The notes: generated from the letters alone by a model not told the origin. Counted from the stretch's first letter, positions 45,298-57,314 are shown. The stretch is DNA of 64,000 nt from Eretmocerus hayati (GCA_029851415.1 CM056744.1:15507268-15571267); one strand, 5' to 3'. A program made the numbers and translations.

Positions 45298-47521
45298 ATG
45301 AAAATCTTCAGATTATTCTTCTTCTATATCCTCATCAATGTATTGCACGGTCAGTGAATTTTATCAGGGATATTTTTCAAATTTGAAACAAACACAAAGC
45401 TCAGAAAAAAATTGATTAAACAACATAGATTCACATATCAAGACTTCAACTTTTGAAGAAAATCTTGTCTCACGTGAAATACAGGAAAAAAAGGTTTTGG
45501 TCCTGGAGAGCAAGATTGGGGCTACGTAACTGTTCGACCCGGAGCTCACATATTTTGGTGGCTATTTTACACCACTGCAAATGATACAGCATCATTTGAG
45601 GAAAAACCATTCTTAATCTGGCTCCAAGGAGGCCCAGGAGTATCAGGTACTGGTTATGGGAATTTCGAAGAATTTGGCCCTCTGGATACTGATTTGGAGC
45701 TTAGGAATCACACCTGGGTATACTTTATTCTTAACATTTTTTTCAGAGTAAATGGCTCGTTGACTATCTCAAAATTGTGTAGAAACATTATTATGAATCA
45801 GAATCAAAATACCCGATGATTATCTTGATTAATTTCGTCGACAAAATTTTGCAGGTGAAAAATTATAATGTACTGATTATAGACAATCCTGTTGGTACTG
45901 GATTCAGTTATGTCGATTCATACTCCGCATTCGTTTCGAACAATCAACAAATAACAAAAGATTTAATGACGTTTATTCATTCATTCTTCAATCAACATGA
46001 TAAGTTTCAAGAGATACCAACTTACATAATAGCTGAATCTTATGGAGGAAAAATGACTGTTGAATTTGCTTATTCATGGTACAAGGTAAGCTAAATTTGT
46101 CTTTCTATAACCCCTTAATTATACTCAACTTTTGGTACTTTGATCCCAGGAACAAGCCAGTGGAAGTATTAAGAGCAATTTCAAAGGAATTGGTCTCATA
46201 GATTCTTTCATATCAAGTAATGACATGTACAGATCTATGGGTCCTTACCTATATAATTTGGTGAGTCTTTGGAAGGGATATTTTTTAACACACCAAATAT
46301 TATCATGCAAACACGAACTTTTCTCATGATTTATATATGTTTAATGTGATAAGGGTATGATAGACGATGTTTATCTTGAAAAAATTAGTGAAGCAGCCGA
46401 GAAATTTGTAAATGCCAGCAGTGTGAATGATTGGCCTAATGCTAATAGTCACGGTGCTGAGATTCACCGTCTTATCGATGAATGCACATCTGGTGTTGAT
46501 TTATACAATGTTCTCAAAAGAGTTGAACCTGGTCATGAATCGTGGAAAAATTCCCAGCATACTCGTGAGTTTTTCATCATGTATCTTATTGAGTTAGAAA
46601 ATGTTTGAGTGAAAGTACAATAGTATTGAACTTTTGCAGTTATCGATGTCTTCAATCTCAAATTTTCATACTCAAAAAAACTTGAAAGATTCATGAAATT
46701 GGTCAAGGAAGAATTGAATTTGGAATCAGATTGGGGTGATCAAGAAGTTTATGTTAGTCAAAATTTAGATTTGGATAGTAGGATACCGGTTGTTGACTTT
46801 GGTAACTCAATCAATATTATTATATGATAAAATCTTATCGCCTTGCGTTGACGCTCCTTGACTTACATTGAGTGTAAAAAGTTTGATATCCAGTTGTATT
46901 TGCTCGGTAAATTCAAGTGTTTTCATTGAGACAAGAAAGAAATCGAAGTATCATTTGATTTCCAGTGGAAAAATTATTGAATGAAACCAATATTCAAGTC
47001 TACGTAATCAACGGCCAACTTGATCTTATCATAAATACTCGTGGTAAGATGACGTATATCTATTTTTTCAATATTATAATTCTCAATATATTTAGTTTAT
47101 CACCTACTAGGTACAAAATTTCTTCATTATCTTATCTAATGTTACAGGAGTGGTAGATTGGATAAAGAATCTGAACTGGGTGAACAAAAATGATTGGAGA
47201 ATATCCCCCATGAAATCACTGCTAGTTGACAACATAATTGAGGGGTACTCCAAAACGTCTGGAAATCTGACTTTCTACTCTGTATTGAGATCTGGACACA
47301 TGGTAATGTCACGAACAAATCGCATAGTACATGTGTGTCTGGTACGCAATTCATGGGACACAAAATTGAAAAAATCATTAATCTTGAGTTGACGGGGTAC
47401 GGTAGGTCGGAGAGGCGAGAAAATTGGATTGGAGGTCCAAGAATAAAATAATTCCTGTGGGGTGTGATTCTAGGTACCTCCAGGATCATTTTTCAAGAAG
47501 AATCAAAATATTTTGCCGTAG
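45298..47521 (+). CDS. Serine carboxypeptidase, family S10 (SCPEP1/RISC-like), nine exons
   Basis: Exons: 45298-45349, 45485-45717, 45855-46085, 46150-46260, 46354-46564, 46640-46801, 46966-47043, 47148-47302 and 47474-47521. All have GT-AG borders and consistent phases, giving about 426 residues (SCPEP1-type proteins have about 450). Residues 1-18 are a signal peptide. The fold signatures are FLIWLQGGPG (oxyanion region), DNPVGTGFSYV and AESYGGKM. The catalytic triad is Ser157, Asp353 (NGQLDLI) and His410 (SGHM). The enzyme should remove C-terminal residues from peptides at acidic pH after secretion or in lysosomes. The family is also known as a venom component in Hymenoptera. The last exon restores the usual GHM-VP but ends early (15 residues). 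Reading through instead stops at 47392 and lies near an AATAAA at 47443, so the 3' end is uncertain. Confidence 0.85.
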
Positions 47522-48764
47522 AATATTGATGTAAATTCATTTGTTCGATTCTTTCATTATAAATGATTGGTAAAAAAAATTGGCTCTACCGCGGTATTTC
47601 ATCTCCTTCGTGGTTTTCCGTTAAAACTCGGAAAGGACAAGTTTTATCGAAAAATATGTAGAATAGTTTTTTTCATGGATTTTTTGAAAGTCTGCGATAT
47701 ATACATACAAGATATAATGTTCACATTTATCCAGGAATGAGGAATAGCCCCTGTGAGATTCTCAGATAGAAAAAAATATCGCAGGAACTTCGTGAATTCC
47801 TTGCTCTTTTTCCCGAAGTTTCTTCAATCACTCTTGTCTAATTATCCAAGTTAGTTCAATCATCTAAGTGGATCCTATTCTTTCATATATGAGAGCACAA
47901 CATTTTGTAGATCTTCAAAAAATCTACAAGAAACTTTTCCACATATCTTTCGATAAAACTCACCCCTTTCGCGACTTGATACGCCAAATATACTCTCAAA
48001 TCATTGATGTAATTTGGGTAGTAATGGCTCGTTATATTTCCTCAATCAAATAAAACCATCGACGAGACAATTTTTGACTGTCATTTATAATGAGAAGATC
48101 GAAAATAGACTTTAATTCAATATCCACCGAAAAAATGTTCGGATTATTTTTGGAAAACGATCCTTGAGGAACCTAGAATCACTCCCTGTAGGAATCTATT
48201 TCTATCTGAACCTTCAACTTTCTCGCCTTCCCGATCCACCGTAGGGGATGGCCGCGATAATGTCCGACCGCGGTGTACACTTGGGAGTGGCTCGGGCATC
48301 CCGAAAATCATTTCATGGGATTATTGAAGCACTCTGAGTTTGATTATGGAGTCGGCGAGCCTTTATCTCATCATGGGTTCCCTCAACCATGTGAGAGACA
48401 GAATTGTAAAGGCACATCAGCGAATTCATGAAAATAAGGATAAAGTGCGGAAAATCCCAATTTTGAACTTGAACTCCCGATTTTGGCAACCTAGGTTACC
48501 ACAAATGCGTCAAGTTGGGGATTTTTTCAATATTTTCCTGTGCTCAAAATGGATTATCCACTAGAGAGATTGAAAAAGAGAAAGATTTCTACCATATACC
48601 CCTTATACCGTACAGGACGGGGATAGCCGCAATAGTAGTCCGCAAGTACTATGGACCGATAAAATTCATGGAAACTGAAGGTCATTTTATTGAGAAAAAT
48701 CCTTGTCCTTTGGAGAAGTGTGTCTATAGAATGGAATTAAGAATTTCAATATTCTAGAGAAATG
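47522..48764. other. Intergenic DNA
   Basis: Plus-strand frames at 47868-48053 (61 codons) and 48515-48757 (80 codons) have gene-like composition in places but no start, signal or splice support. Nothing is recognised. Confidence 0.3.
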
Positions 48765-49325
48765 AAGCAGCCAGCATCGAATTTGGACAATTGTTCTTGC
48801 ATTTTTTTTGACCACATCAGGGAAAGGTTTGGCACATTCGAGCAAATCGAGATAAGTATTGAGCAATTGAAAGAAAATTCCAAAAAATTTTTTTCATCTT
48901 GCGCAAATGGTCTGAAAGTCGAATGACTTGCACCGTGTGACGTCACAGGGATACAGTCGTCGCTTTTCACACAATTTGCACAAGATGAAAGAAATGTTTG
49001 GAAATTTTTCTTCCATTTGCACAATAGTTATCTCGATTTGCTCGAATCTGTCAAACCTTTTCGTCGGCAAGCCAAGGAAAATGCAAGGTGCCATACGATA
49101 GCAGCAGTCGAAAACTCTATCCTTGTGACGTCCCACGGCAAATGTCATTTGACTTTCAAACAGTTTGCGCAAGATGAAAATAATTTTTTGGAATTTCGTT
49201 TCCAATTGCACAATGCTTATCTCAATTTGCTCGAATCTGCCAAACCTTTCTTTGAGGTGGTCAAAAAAAATGCAAGAGGCCAGTTGACATTGACAGCAAA
49301 ATTGAATGATGCAGCAGAGCTGGAA
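48765..49325. repeat. Foldback palindrome 7 with a triplicated unit
   Basis: A unit of about 140 bp ('tttgc(a/g)caagatgaaa' ... 'tttgctcgaatctg(t/c)caaacc') occurs three times: inverted at about 48790-48925, then directly at about 48970-49100 and 49160-49290. The outer ends (AGCAGCCAGCATCGAATTTG and its degenerate complement) are inverted. The plus-strand frame at 49017-49343 therefore encodes two repeated peptide segments, which I read as a by-product of the repeat. Confidence 0.75.
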
Positions 49326-49911
49326 GGGATAGGGAAGTCATGAACCGTAGCATGCTTTTCATAGTTTGGATGTTCTCATTCGCTTCCATTCAGGAAGAAT
49401 CATTACCGCCTTCAAAAACTTTATATTTTCGATATTTAAATTTATCAATAGGCAACCATACTTACATAGATTCGATGATCTTGGATGTCCCTCACGTTCT
49501 AACTCAACTTCTTTAGAATCCACATATTTGTTATGAGTTTGTCTTAGAAAACCACGCATTCGAAAATTGGAACAAAAATCTTTAACATCCAGGGTCTCGA
49601 AATGTGAGAGTTTGGAAATTCAAGATTGAAAGCTAGAGTTTTTCGATGATGAAGACTTTCAATACGAAATATGTTGAAGATTCTTCATTACCATTGAGAT
49701 GATTGAGCACAACTTGTGAATGTAAACTGTTCGATTTTCATCGAAAATTCATAAGCTAATTATTCTTCACATTCAGATGAGGAAAAACAGAGTAAATCGA
49801 ATCCACAACTCCCGAGTTTCTATTGATTTTCGTCTGCTCCGGTACAAGAGGCTGCTGAGGAAGAAATGACGAGGCTATTTTTCATTGTTTTGTATTGTGA
49901 ATCAAGATTAA
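49326..49911. other. Intergenic DNA
   Basis: It lies downstream, on the minus strand, of the 49.9-kb secreted-protein locus. No AATAAA or gene is recognised with confidence. Confidence 0.3.
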
Positions 49912-50362
49912 TTATGTGCCATTCACTTCCGGAAATTTTGATAGGACATCACCAATAGGACAATCTTTAATTTTGATATTTGTTCCCATGGTACCAGAAA
50001 TGAAAAGGAAACAATATTTTTCAGGTTCCAGCTGAAAACCCTCGAGCAATGGAGTCCATTTTGCGAGATATGATTCAAAAATGAGTTTTAATGGCCCAGA
50101 GATTGTCATCAGAAGAAACTTTTGGATCAAGAAAGTTAGAGCATCACAGCTGGTACGAAATTTCATTATCTTCGGGATGTATTTCATCAGATAATTTGCT
50201 TGGACAAGAAGATGACAATTAGCAGTTTCTGTTTTTCCTCCAGTTCCATTCAACATAGTCTCTGCGATCTCATTGAATGAATTTATGTCACTCAATGAGA
50301 GTAAAATATTGTGATACAAGAAGAAAAGTTATAAACAAATATGATCGAAAGTTGCCTGGCAT
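49912..50362 (-). pseudogene. Secreted four-cysteine protein, frame disrupted after the signal peptide
   Basis: An ATG at 50362 (minus strand) starts a typical signal peptide (MPGNFRSYLFITFLLVSQ) that runs into a stop near 50290. A different frame, open across the same place, continues 127 or so codons to a stop at 49912. That part has four cysteines (ANCHLL, TSCDAL, KYCFLF, KDCPIG), an N-glycosylation site (NGT) and coding-like composition. The two parts overlap with no room for an intron of normal size, so a one-base frame change is the simplest reading. It is either a recent pseudogene or a sequence error in the T/A-rich stretch. I recognise no family. Confidence 0.5.
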
Positions 50363-51375
50363 TATAATTCTGATCAAATTATATTGTTTCAATATTTTTG
50401 GAGTAGAAATATTTTGAAAATGGTGATATGAGATTGTCACTCTTATCATATTGGGAAAATCAATATTTCATTCTTATTTGAAATTATCATTCTTTGATAA
50501 GACCTACAAGCGATATCTATCCTACGTCTCAACGTCCGAGAGTTGCACGATAAGTTGCCGACGATTTGTAACGCAAACGCCTCGGTAAACGCATCACCCA
50601 CTTTGAACTACAGGTGGCGATGACCAAATTCCGGTGTTTCTCATTTCGGGAAGATAATTCAACGTTCCTGAGGTTTGAGATGGATCATAAAGCTCTGAGT
50701 GAGTTTGTACATTAGATGCCAATGTACCATTCAATCATCATCCTGCATCTTGGCTCTTTTCTACTTCTTGTCTTATTTGTTATAGTTTTAATTTGTAATA
50801 TAAGACGTAGCATCCCTGGTAGAAATGTAATCATCTTTTTTGGCCTTCTGTGTTCTATTTTCTATGGCCATTAGCAATGTGACTCGCCCAGTCATTGGCC
50901 AAAGCATTCTGGTATAATAATGGAAAATACACGTTTGCACTGATTTGCATCGAGCCTTTTGTAAATATAGTTTACGAGGATCGTTAGAATTTCAGCACTA
51001 TGTACATCTTCGACTTTGATAGTGTATACGGATTTGATTAATGCATGGAAAAAATAGGGGTTGCCCAAAATTCATACTCCTAGAGGACAAAAAAACTTCA
51101 CAATGAAGGCTTGGAGTATACATATACGATGCTTATTTCGAACCGAATGCAAGACTTCTGAAACATTCTGTTGAGAAATTGAATTTTGACGTCGACAGTG
51201 GCATTTAGATCTCCCTAAATTTTGTAACCATCCCTTCACATCTCCTCCATTATTTCATACTAAATCCTGAAAAATTTTCAGGATTCTACGACAAACGCTT
51301 TCCACTCTCTGAGAGCTGAATAGGTAGCACACCCGCATTAGAAAAGAAGAAACATTGAAGAATCTTGTTGAGGGT
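50363..51375. other. Intergenic DNA
   Basis: No gene or repeat is recognised. It presumably includes the promoter of the 49.9-kb locus. Confidence 0.3.
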
Positions 51376-52372
51376 AACATTACCGGTTAGAAGTTTCAGG
51401 ACATCCGGAAATGTTATTTTTAATTTCGTAAATTGAACTAGCGGGCTCCTCTTGACTGGGAATAACTTCACTACGACTCATTTTGAAGGTCTCTTTGCGT
51501 ACTTCAAAATGGCATACTTCAAATTTTATCTGCACGAATCCGGATTTTTTCAATCTCAGCTTGAGATAGTGAGAATTTTCCCACAATTTTTTTTTTTTTT
51601 TTTTTTTTATTTAAGGCTTCAAATCATACAGAAGATTTATTCGCCATCTCCCACAATTTTCGAGAGAATCTTTCGGCTCGTGCACTTCTGAGGCGCAAGG
51701 ATATTTGAGATTGAAACTTGTGAGACGTGAAAGTACAAATGCTTTGAAATCCGTTCTTGGAATTAGTCCGAGTTGTGACATTTTCTGTGAAGGGAGATTT
51801 TTCACGAGAACTATATAACTCAACATCAAGTGTGACGGAAAATTTACTTTTCATACCCCAGAGATTTTCTATCTTTTTGGTCTAGATATAGAAGAGAGAT
51901 ATCGGGGAGGAAGATCACATCCCTCATAAAACTCATTACTAATTACTACTGGTTTTTTGAGGTTGGGTGATAATTTTTGTGAAAAATCTCGTCCCGCAAA
52001 AAAATTCATAACTCGAACTCTGAATAACGAGAGACATTTGAAAAAAGATTTTGAAGTCCTAGATTTGTACTTCTAGATCTCACGAGTTCAATTTCAAGAG
52101 ATATCTGTGCTTCATGAAGCATCCATAGATGACGTCACGCTGAAAATGGTCAATTTCGACCCTCAAAGATTCTTTAAAAAATCATTGAAATTGACACTTT
52201 CTCGAGCTAAGATAGGAAAGATCTTCATTCGCGCACATAAAAATGAAGTATGCCATTCCATAGTACGTAGAAAAATCTCTAAAATGAGCCCTGATGGAGT
52301 CTCTTTCCGTCAAACTGGGTCTAGTATTGAAATGAAAATTTTGGGTGTTCTGAAACTTTTGACCGGTAGTGT
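51376..52372. mobile_element. Non-autonomous Tc1-like element
   Basis: The left end (ATTACCGGTTAGAAGTTTCAG) and the complement of the right end (CACTACCGGTCAAAAGTTTC) are inverted. This matches the familiar GGTCAAAAGTTT core of Tc1-type terminal repeats. The next 150 bp of each side (CTCATTTT, TGGCATACTTCA) also pair. About 1 kb, no transposase; an A/T homopolymer (about 51589-51608) lies inside. Confidence 0.65.
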
Positions 52373-54704
52373 GGACTGAAAAACTTTGTCTTCTTGTCCA
52401 ACAAAAAAAAGAGCACTGTGGGATTGAGGGTATTCGGCGTCAAATTGATTTATCATCATGCCAAACTTGATAGTCTGTAAACCTTCACAGCACCCAGTAC
52501 TCGACTGAATACAATTATCGAAGGATACACGGACACACAGACACGAACACGCCAAAAGTACATGTTTGGTCAGACTACTCAACCGTCGCAACGTGTCTAC
52601 CGCACCGGAAGGTAATTGTCCAAAGATTTAAGGCATAGGTAGTAGGTTATACCGTAATAGTGGATGCTTACCTTGCCCAACCCGTTAATTGCCCTTATCT
52701 AGCCCACTGGATATGCAAATGCGAATTTCGAGACCATGGAATCTCGAGCTCGGGTGTGAGTGAGCGCTAATTGAGTGAGCGTGTAATAATGCATACACAT
52801 CATGTGTATTGTATATGTGTGTGTAATGATCCTCGAACTGATACAAGAGAATATGCACCCATGCAATTGTGTGAGCTTATTTCTGGATTCGGGTCGCATT
52901 AGTTCGATATCGGGTTACTTGGTTACTTTCTTTGGACGATAAACTGTATTTTTTTGTTTGGTCATGTTTTGCATTAGTTGGGAGATACGACTGAAATTAT
53001 TAGGTAGCCGTGGGTAAGCTTCATTGAAACGATCCAAATCTTTGATTGGCTTTCGGTTATCTCCGGTTAACTAAATAGAAAAGCACTGTATTTGTTATTG
53101 ATAGAATGAGTTAAAATTCTTTATGAAAAACTTTTTCTGAAGTTTTCTCTATAATCGGCCCTTAAAGTGTTGATGGAATGATCTCTATAGCCCAAAACAG
53201 CGATTCTTGGATTAAAGTTGATTAGAAAAATCGTTCTTCTGGACATCATTTTTAGATTTTCGTGCTATGAAACGTATATGATTGCGTGCAGACGGGTAGT
53301 TTTGTTACGAAGAACTCGCTTCTTTCTCACCATAAACAGTAGGGTGGGCCAAAAAATGAAAATTTTCGAATTTCAAGATACTTGGGGCGGTAAAACTTGA
53401 GTATTCACATGTACATATGAAAAAAATTTCCGTACATGCTGAAGGATGATATTTTCAGGCTCGGCAAGAGACACGAAGTTAGAAACGGCAATGAATGTAA
53501 AGTGCCATTTGAAGGCTCCTTTTCTCCTTTTCATTCATTCATTCATCGCTTTTATTCTACTTCACCGTCTCCCCTCCCTACGAATACCCCACCCCTTTCC
53601 AAGAATTCCGGCGTTTTTTCCTGGAAAGTTTGAACACCGGATAAGTGTTGGTGGGTCCGTGTGAGCTATTTGGGCGGGTTTTTACCCTCTCTACGGTGAA
53701 CTTTTGGGTAATTGGCTGTGCGATTCCGCGTGGTCACCCCGCCCCCTGCCGAACTTGTCAAAATCTGATGCATCGCCGCTCGCAAGGTAGTAAGTAGCGA
53801 TCGTAGTAAGAAGGAATGCACTCATCATCAGCTTTTCTATGAGCGCGGTGGCATCATTGATCTCCAAACGTTTCAAATCGTTTCGATCGCGGGCAGCGCG
53901 TCGAACTCTTTCCCGGTCGGTTGTCACAATACGTACACAAATTCGACCATCGCGAATACCCCATGCAACACTCCACGTTTTTTTTTTCAATATTCCTAAT
54001 CCGTGCAGTATTATTACAGCGACTATCTCGGAGACTAATTATGTGTTATCAGACATAATTAGGTCGAAAACGATTGAAATCGAAGAAGAGATCGTATTTA
54101 TTTTCCCTTCAAATCGGTGTTCTCATGAATGGCGCGGTTTAAGTGACAAACATGCGTCCCAAGGTAATTTGACCTCCTGGAAACAATCGTGGTGATTTCC
54201 GAGAGCCCGAGTGCACGTCAAGTGAGATCCACGGTCGCGGCTATTTTTTGCCATTATGGACAAAATTCCGCTATTTTGAACGATTTATATTTAGCTTTAT
54301 GTACCTTGTCGCTTCCCAAAACCTCTCGGATTGTTTTGAGGGGGTCAAGGTACCTAGGAAAAATTAGCTTTCAATGCATGTTTGTTAGTTAGAACGCGGC
54401 ACCCATGAGAACACTGATCTGAAGGGAAGAAGTGCAAAAAGGAGGAGCCGTTGAATGGCAGTTTACATACATTTCTGCTTCAAACTTCATCTTTATTGCA
54501 GAGCCTGAAGAACTTATCTCTCAGCCTGTATCTAATTTTTTCTTCATATATCGTATGACCAATCTAAGGTGGATATCTCTTGGCATTTTTTATCTTAGCA
54601 AGGTACAAGTTGGATCAAAGTTGATTCTTGAGTGGTTTTGAACAGTGAAGTGAACATTTTCGGGAAATGGAAAATTCAATGCGAACGGGAGATTTTTTTT
54701 CAAA
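52373..54704. other. Intergenic DNA
   Basis: ACACGGACACACAG-type sequence lies at about 52530. The phrase AGTAGGGTGGGCCAAAAAAT at 53338 may be the start of another repeat. A CpG-rich patch with a possible first exon lies at 53.7-54.0 kb. Confidence 0.3.
53696..53830 (-). CDS. Possible first coding exon with signal peptide
   Basis: In a CpG-rich patch, a minus-strand ATG near 53826 starts a signal-like MMSAFLLTTIATYYLASG followed by an acidic stretch with DFDKFGRGRGD. No downstream exon was placed, and a longer upstream frame is also open, so the start is not secure. It could be a 5' exon of a secreted protein. Weak. Confidence 0.25.
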
Positions 54705-54884
54705 ATCACCCTCTTCTCACAAGCTGAGCAGCGGAAACACATCCAAGCATGGAAGAATGCTGGATTGGTTTCAGCTGAGAGGCATGCGAGTGGGAATGTG
54801 GATAACCGAGGCAATAGACCTCGTGGTCTGAAGGTCTAAACGCGTAGACCCGAGAAAGCCAACTGATGATGATGATGATGATGA
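54705..54884 (+). mobile_element. Non-LTR retrotransposon 3' end with (GAT)n tail
   Basis: A plus-strand frame encodes a short ORF2-like tail (RKHIQAWKNAGL, then RGNRPRGLKV) ending in a stop. It is followed by 'gtctaaacgcgtagacccga' and (GAT)n at about 54865-54885. This layout matches insect non-LTR elements with GAT-type tails. It is heavily 5'-truncated. Confidence 0.6.
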
Positions 54885-54885
54885 T

Positions 54886-55480
54886 AGGAGTGAAATAATA
54901 TTGCGATACAGCATAGTGTAGCTCATCAAATTTGGAGTTCGGAATGACTTGTCCGATAACTTTGTCTGTTACTCAATATTCCGGGAAAACTGATGAAAGA
55001 TAGCTGATTCTGAATTTGCCACCACAAGTGTCGTAGAGGTTAGTCCCACCACGTATTAAGTCATGTTATTATTTTCGTGTTCAGCCTATGATCACGAATG
55101 TTGTTTTGTAGGTTATCCAGACACGGCTTACACAATGGGAACTCGTCATCAAGTGGGGATGTCAATCGGCTTTATTTCGTCGAAAGATATAAGAAGTATC
55201 GATCATGTACTCTTGTACCTCTTAGTACAAGAGTCCAACAATGCGTACAAAACTGTAGCAGTCACGCGATCAAAATTCTCTCGATCGAGATTCGAACAAT
55301 CCCGCATCCGAACCTCGTAGACGATAGTAATGCCTAACAGTTTCAGGTTGTGGTCATCAATTTTGGACACTTTATCGCCCAAATTCTGACTGCGAATGTG
55401 GGAGAAATTCAGACCATAAATGGTGTACAGATTACGAGCAAGAGTTATTACAACGGTATCTCGCAGCTAGGAAACTAAGA
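54886..55480. other. Intergenic DNA
   Basis: A short palindrome, TGTACTCTTGTACCTCTTAGTACAAGAG, lies near 55206-55232 (inner part only). No gene is seen. Confidence 0.3.
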
Positions 55481-56460
55481 AAATCTGAAAAATCGTGGCT
55501 CTGACCTTGAAGTCAGATTTCAGCTGACATAACTTCTGTCATCAAAATACAAAACGCAGATCTACTTGGTATTACCAATCTTTTGTAGGTTTACGTTTGA
55601 AATTCACAAAAAACCCACCCATTCTTCAGAATTTTGATCCCATAGGTGAGCAGTCAAAGCCACAATTTTTTTCCAAACATTTCTATACTCCTAGTCGCGG
55701 GATACTGGTTCAATTCGTATTTATAGTTTGCCTTTGATGCCAACTTCCCTCAAATTTTGTAGTCAAATCTCATCTGACAGGATTTTTATAACCAAAATGC
55801 AGAACTCGAATCTGCTTAGTATAACCATTCTCTAGTAGGTTCACGGTTGGAAGTTACACAAAACCCACCCGTTTTCGTAGGATTTTGATCCCATAGGTAA
55901 GTACCGGAAGCATCCATTTTTTCAAACATTTTTCAACCCCCCTGGATATCAGTTCAATTCATGTTCATTATCCACCGTCAATGCCCCAAACTTTGTAGTC
56001 GAGTTTTAGCAGACAGAACCTCTGAACTTGATGAGCAATGCTCGAATCTGCTTGGTATCATCAATTTCTGAGAGGTTCGTATTCAGAATTCGCCGAAAAC
56101 TTGACCACCTTCAAGAATTTTGATGTCATCACTAGAAAGTCGAAGCCACAATTTTCCGTGAATCTATCCACGTTTCTATTATGAGGTACTGTTCTAACTC
56201 GTGCTTCTTATCTGTCTACCTACGATGCCAACTTTCTTCAGACTTCGTGTTCAGATTCTGGTTGAGAAAATGTCCAGAACACGAATCCAGCATTCAAATC
56301 TGCTTGGCATTACCATTTTCCACTAGGTTCACGCATGTAATTTCCAAAAAACCTACCCATTTCATAGAATTCTGATCTCGTGGGGGAGCATTCAGAGCAA
56401 CGATTTTCCAGATTTTTTTCACTTCTCCAGCTATGAGATACCGTTCTAATAACGAGAGAT
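55481..56460. repeat. Satellite-like tandem array, four units of about 235-252 bp
   Basis: The anchor '(g)aattttgatcccataggt' and its variants recur at about 55632, 55883, 56118 and 56370. Each unit also holds 'aa(t)ctgcttggtat(c/t)a-ca', 'taggttcacg' and 'aaaacccaccc'. The units are quite diverged from one another. No open frame persists. Confidence 0.8.
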
Positions 56461-56937
56461 TATTGCTATTATTTTGTTATTTGCTTCTCGCATTCGCACC
56501 TTTGAGTTTGAGTAGTAGCAAGGGACGGTAACGAATGCTTTGATGTTTTGAATGGTTGATAAAGTCCATAGCGATGACTGGGTATAAAATAAGATCGACT
56601 TGGGATGCTCTTTGATTGTTCGTGCTCGCACTCTGCGTTATTCAAACTTATAAAATCCATTCAATCTCTCGCGTTTCGTAAAATTCTGCAAAAGAACAAA
56701 TTACTAACAATCGAGCCGGTCCAATCCAAGAAGTAAAAACCACTAGATGGTTTGTACGAAATTCATGTCCGGTTAATGTACATTATTGGAAATTATTGAG
56801 ACGTGATTTCATAATACTGTGGTACTGATCAATACACAATCCACAAAATCAGATGATTGAAATGAATCGAAACTTTTTTCGATCAATTTGAAAGTCTACA
56901 GTGTGGGAATGCCACCTCTTTCCCGCTGTAAAAAAGC
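56461..56937. other. Intergenic DNA
   Basis: Nothing is recognised between the tandem array and the 57-kb candidate gene. Confidence 0.3.
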
Positions 56938-57314
56938 TCAAAAAACTTCCCAAATTGCTTCGAGAGCATCTTTCTCACTTTTCAATTCCTTTAGAGTATA
57001 GAAATCATGATCAGCAAATAGCATGTACGAGAGTATGTATCTTGCATTTGGCTCATGATAATAAAACATAGTGTGTGGCATTCGAAAGGTTTTGAAATTT
57101 TCAGCGATTTTTTGATTTTCCATACTCCGGTAAATCGGATAATAACGATTTCTGCTCATACATTTTTGCAAATCAAAATCAGAAAATGTGTTGTAGAATT
57201 CAATCTCACGTCTTTTGAGACTTTTATTTGGAGCAGCAGTTTAAAAATAGAAAGACGATAAGAAAAAAATTACCCGCATAAGTCTGCATCAAATAAAGCC
57301 GAGTTCTTTCCCAT
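56938..57314 (-). CDS. Candidate two-exon gene, about 104 residues, unknown
   Basis: Exon 1 (57314-57274) begins MGKNSALFDADLC and ends in phase 2 at GG|GTAATT. Exon 2 (57211-56938) starts after AAAAG in the matching phase and runs 90 codons to TGA. The 62-bp intron is short but possible. The peptide is rich in aromatic and charged residues (RNRYYPIYRS, FYYHEPNARYILSYM, EKDALEAIW) and has no signal peptide or clear membrane helix. I recognise no family. Exon 2 looks convincingly coding; exon 1 is less sure. It may be part of a larger or broken gene. Confidence 0.35.

Noticed and set aside
49017..49343. 108-codon frame with two repeated peptide segments as a gene
   Set aside because: It lies in a foldback made of three copies of one unit. 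Kept as a finding, not as a gene, because there is no start context or splice support.
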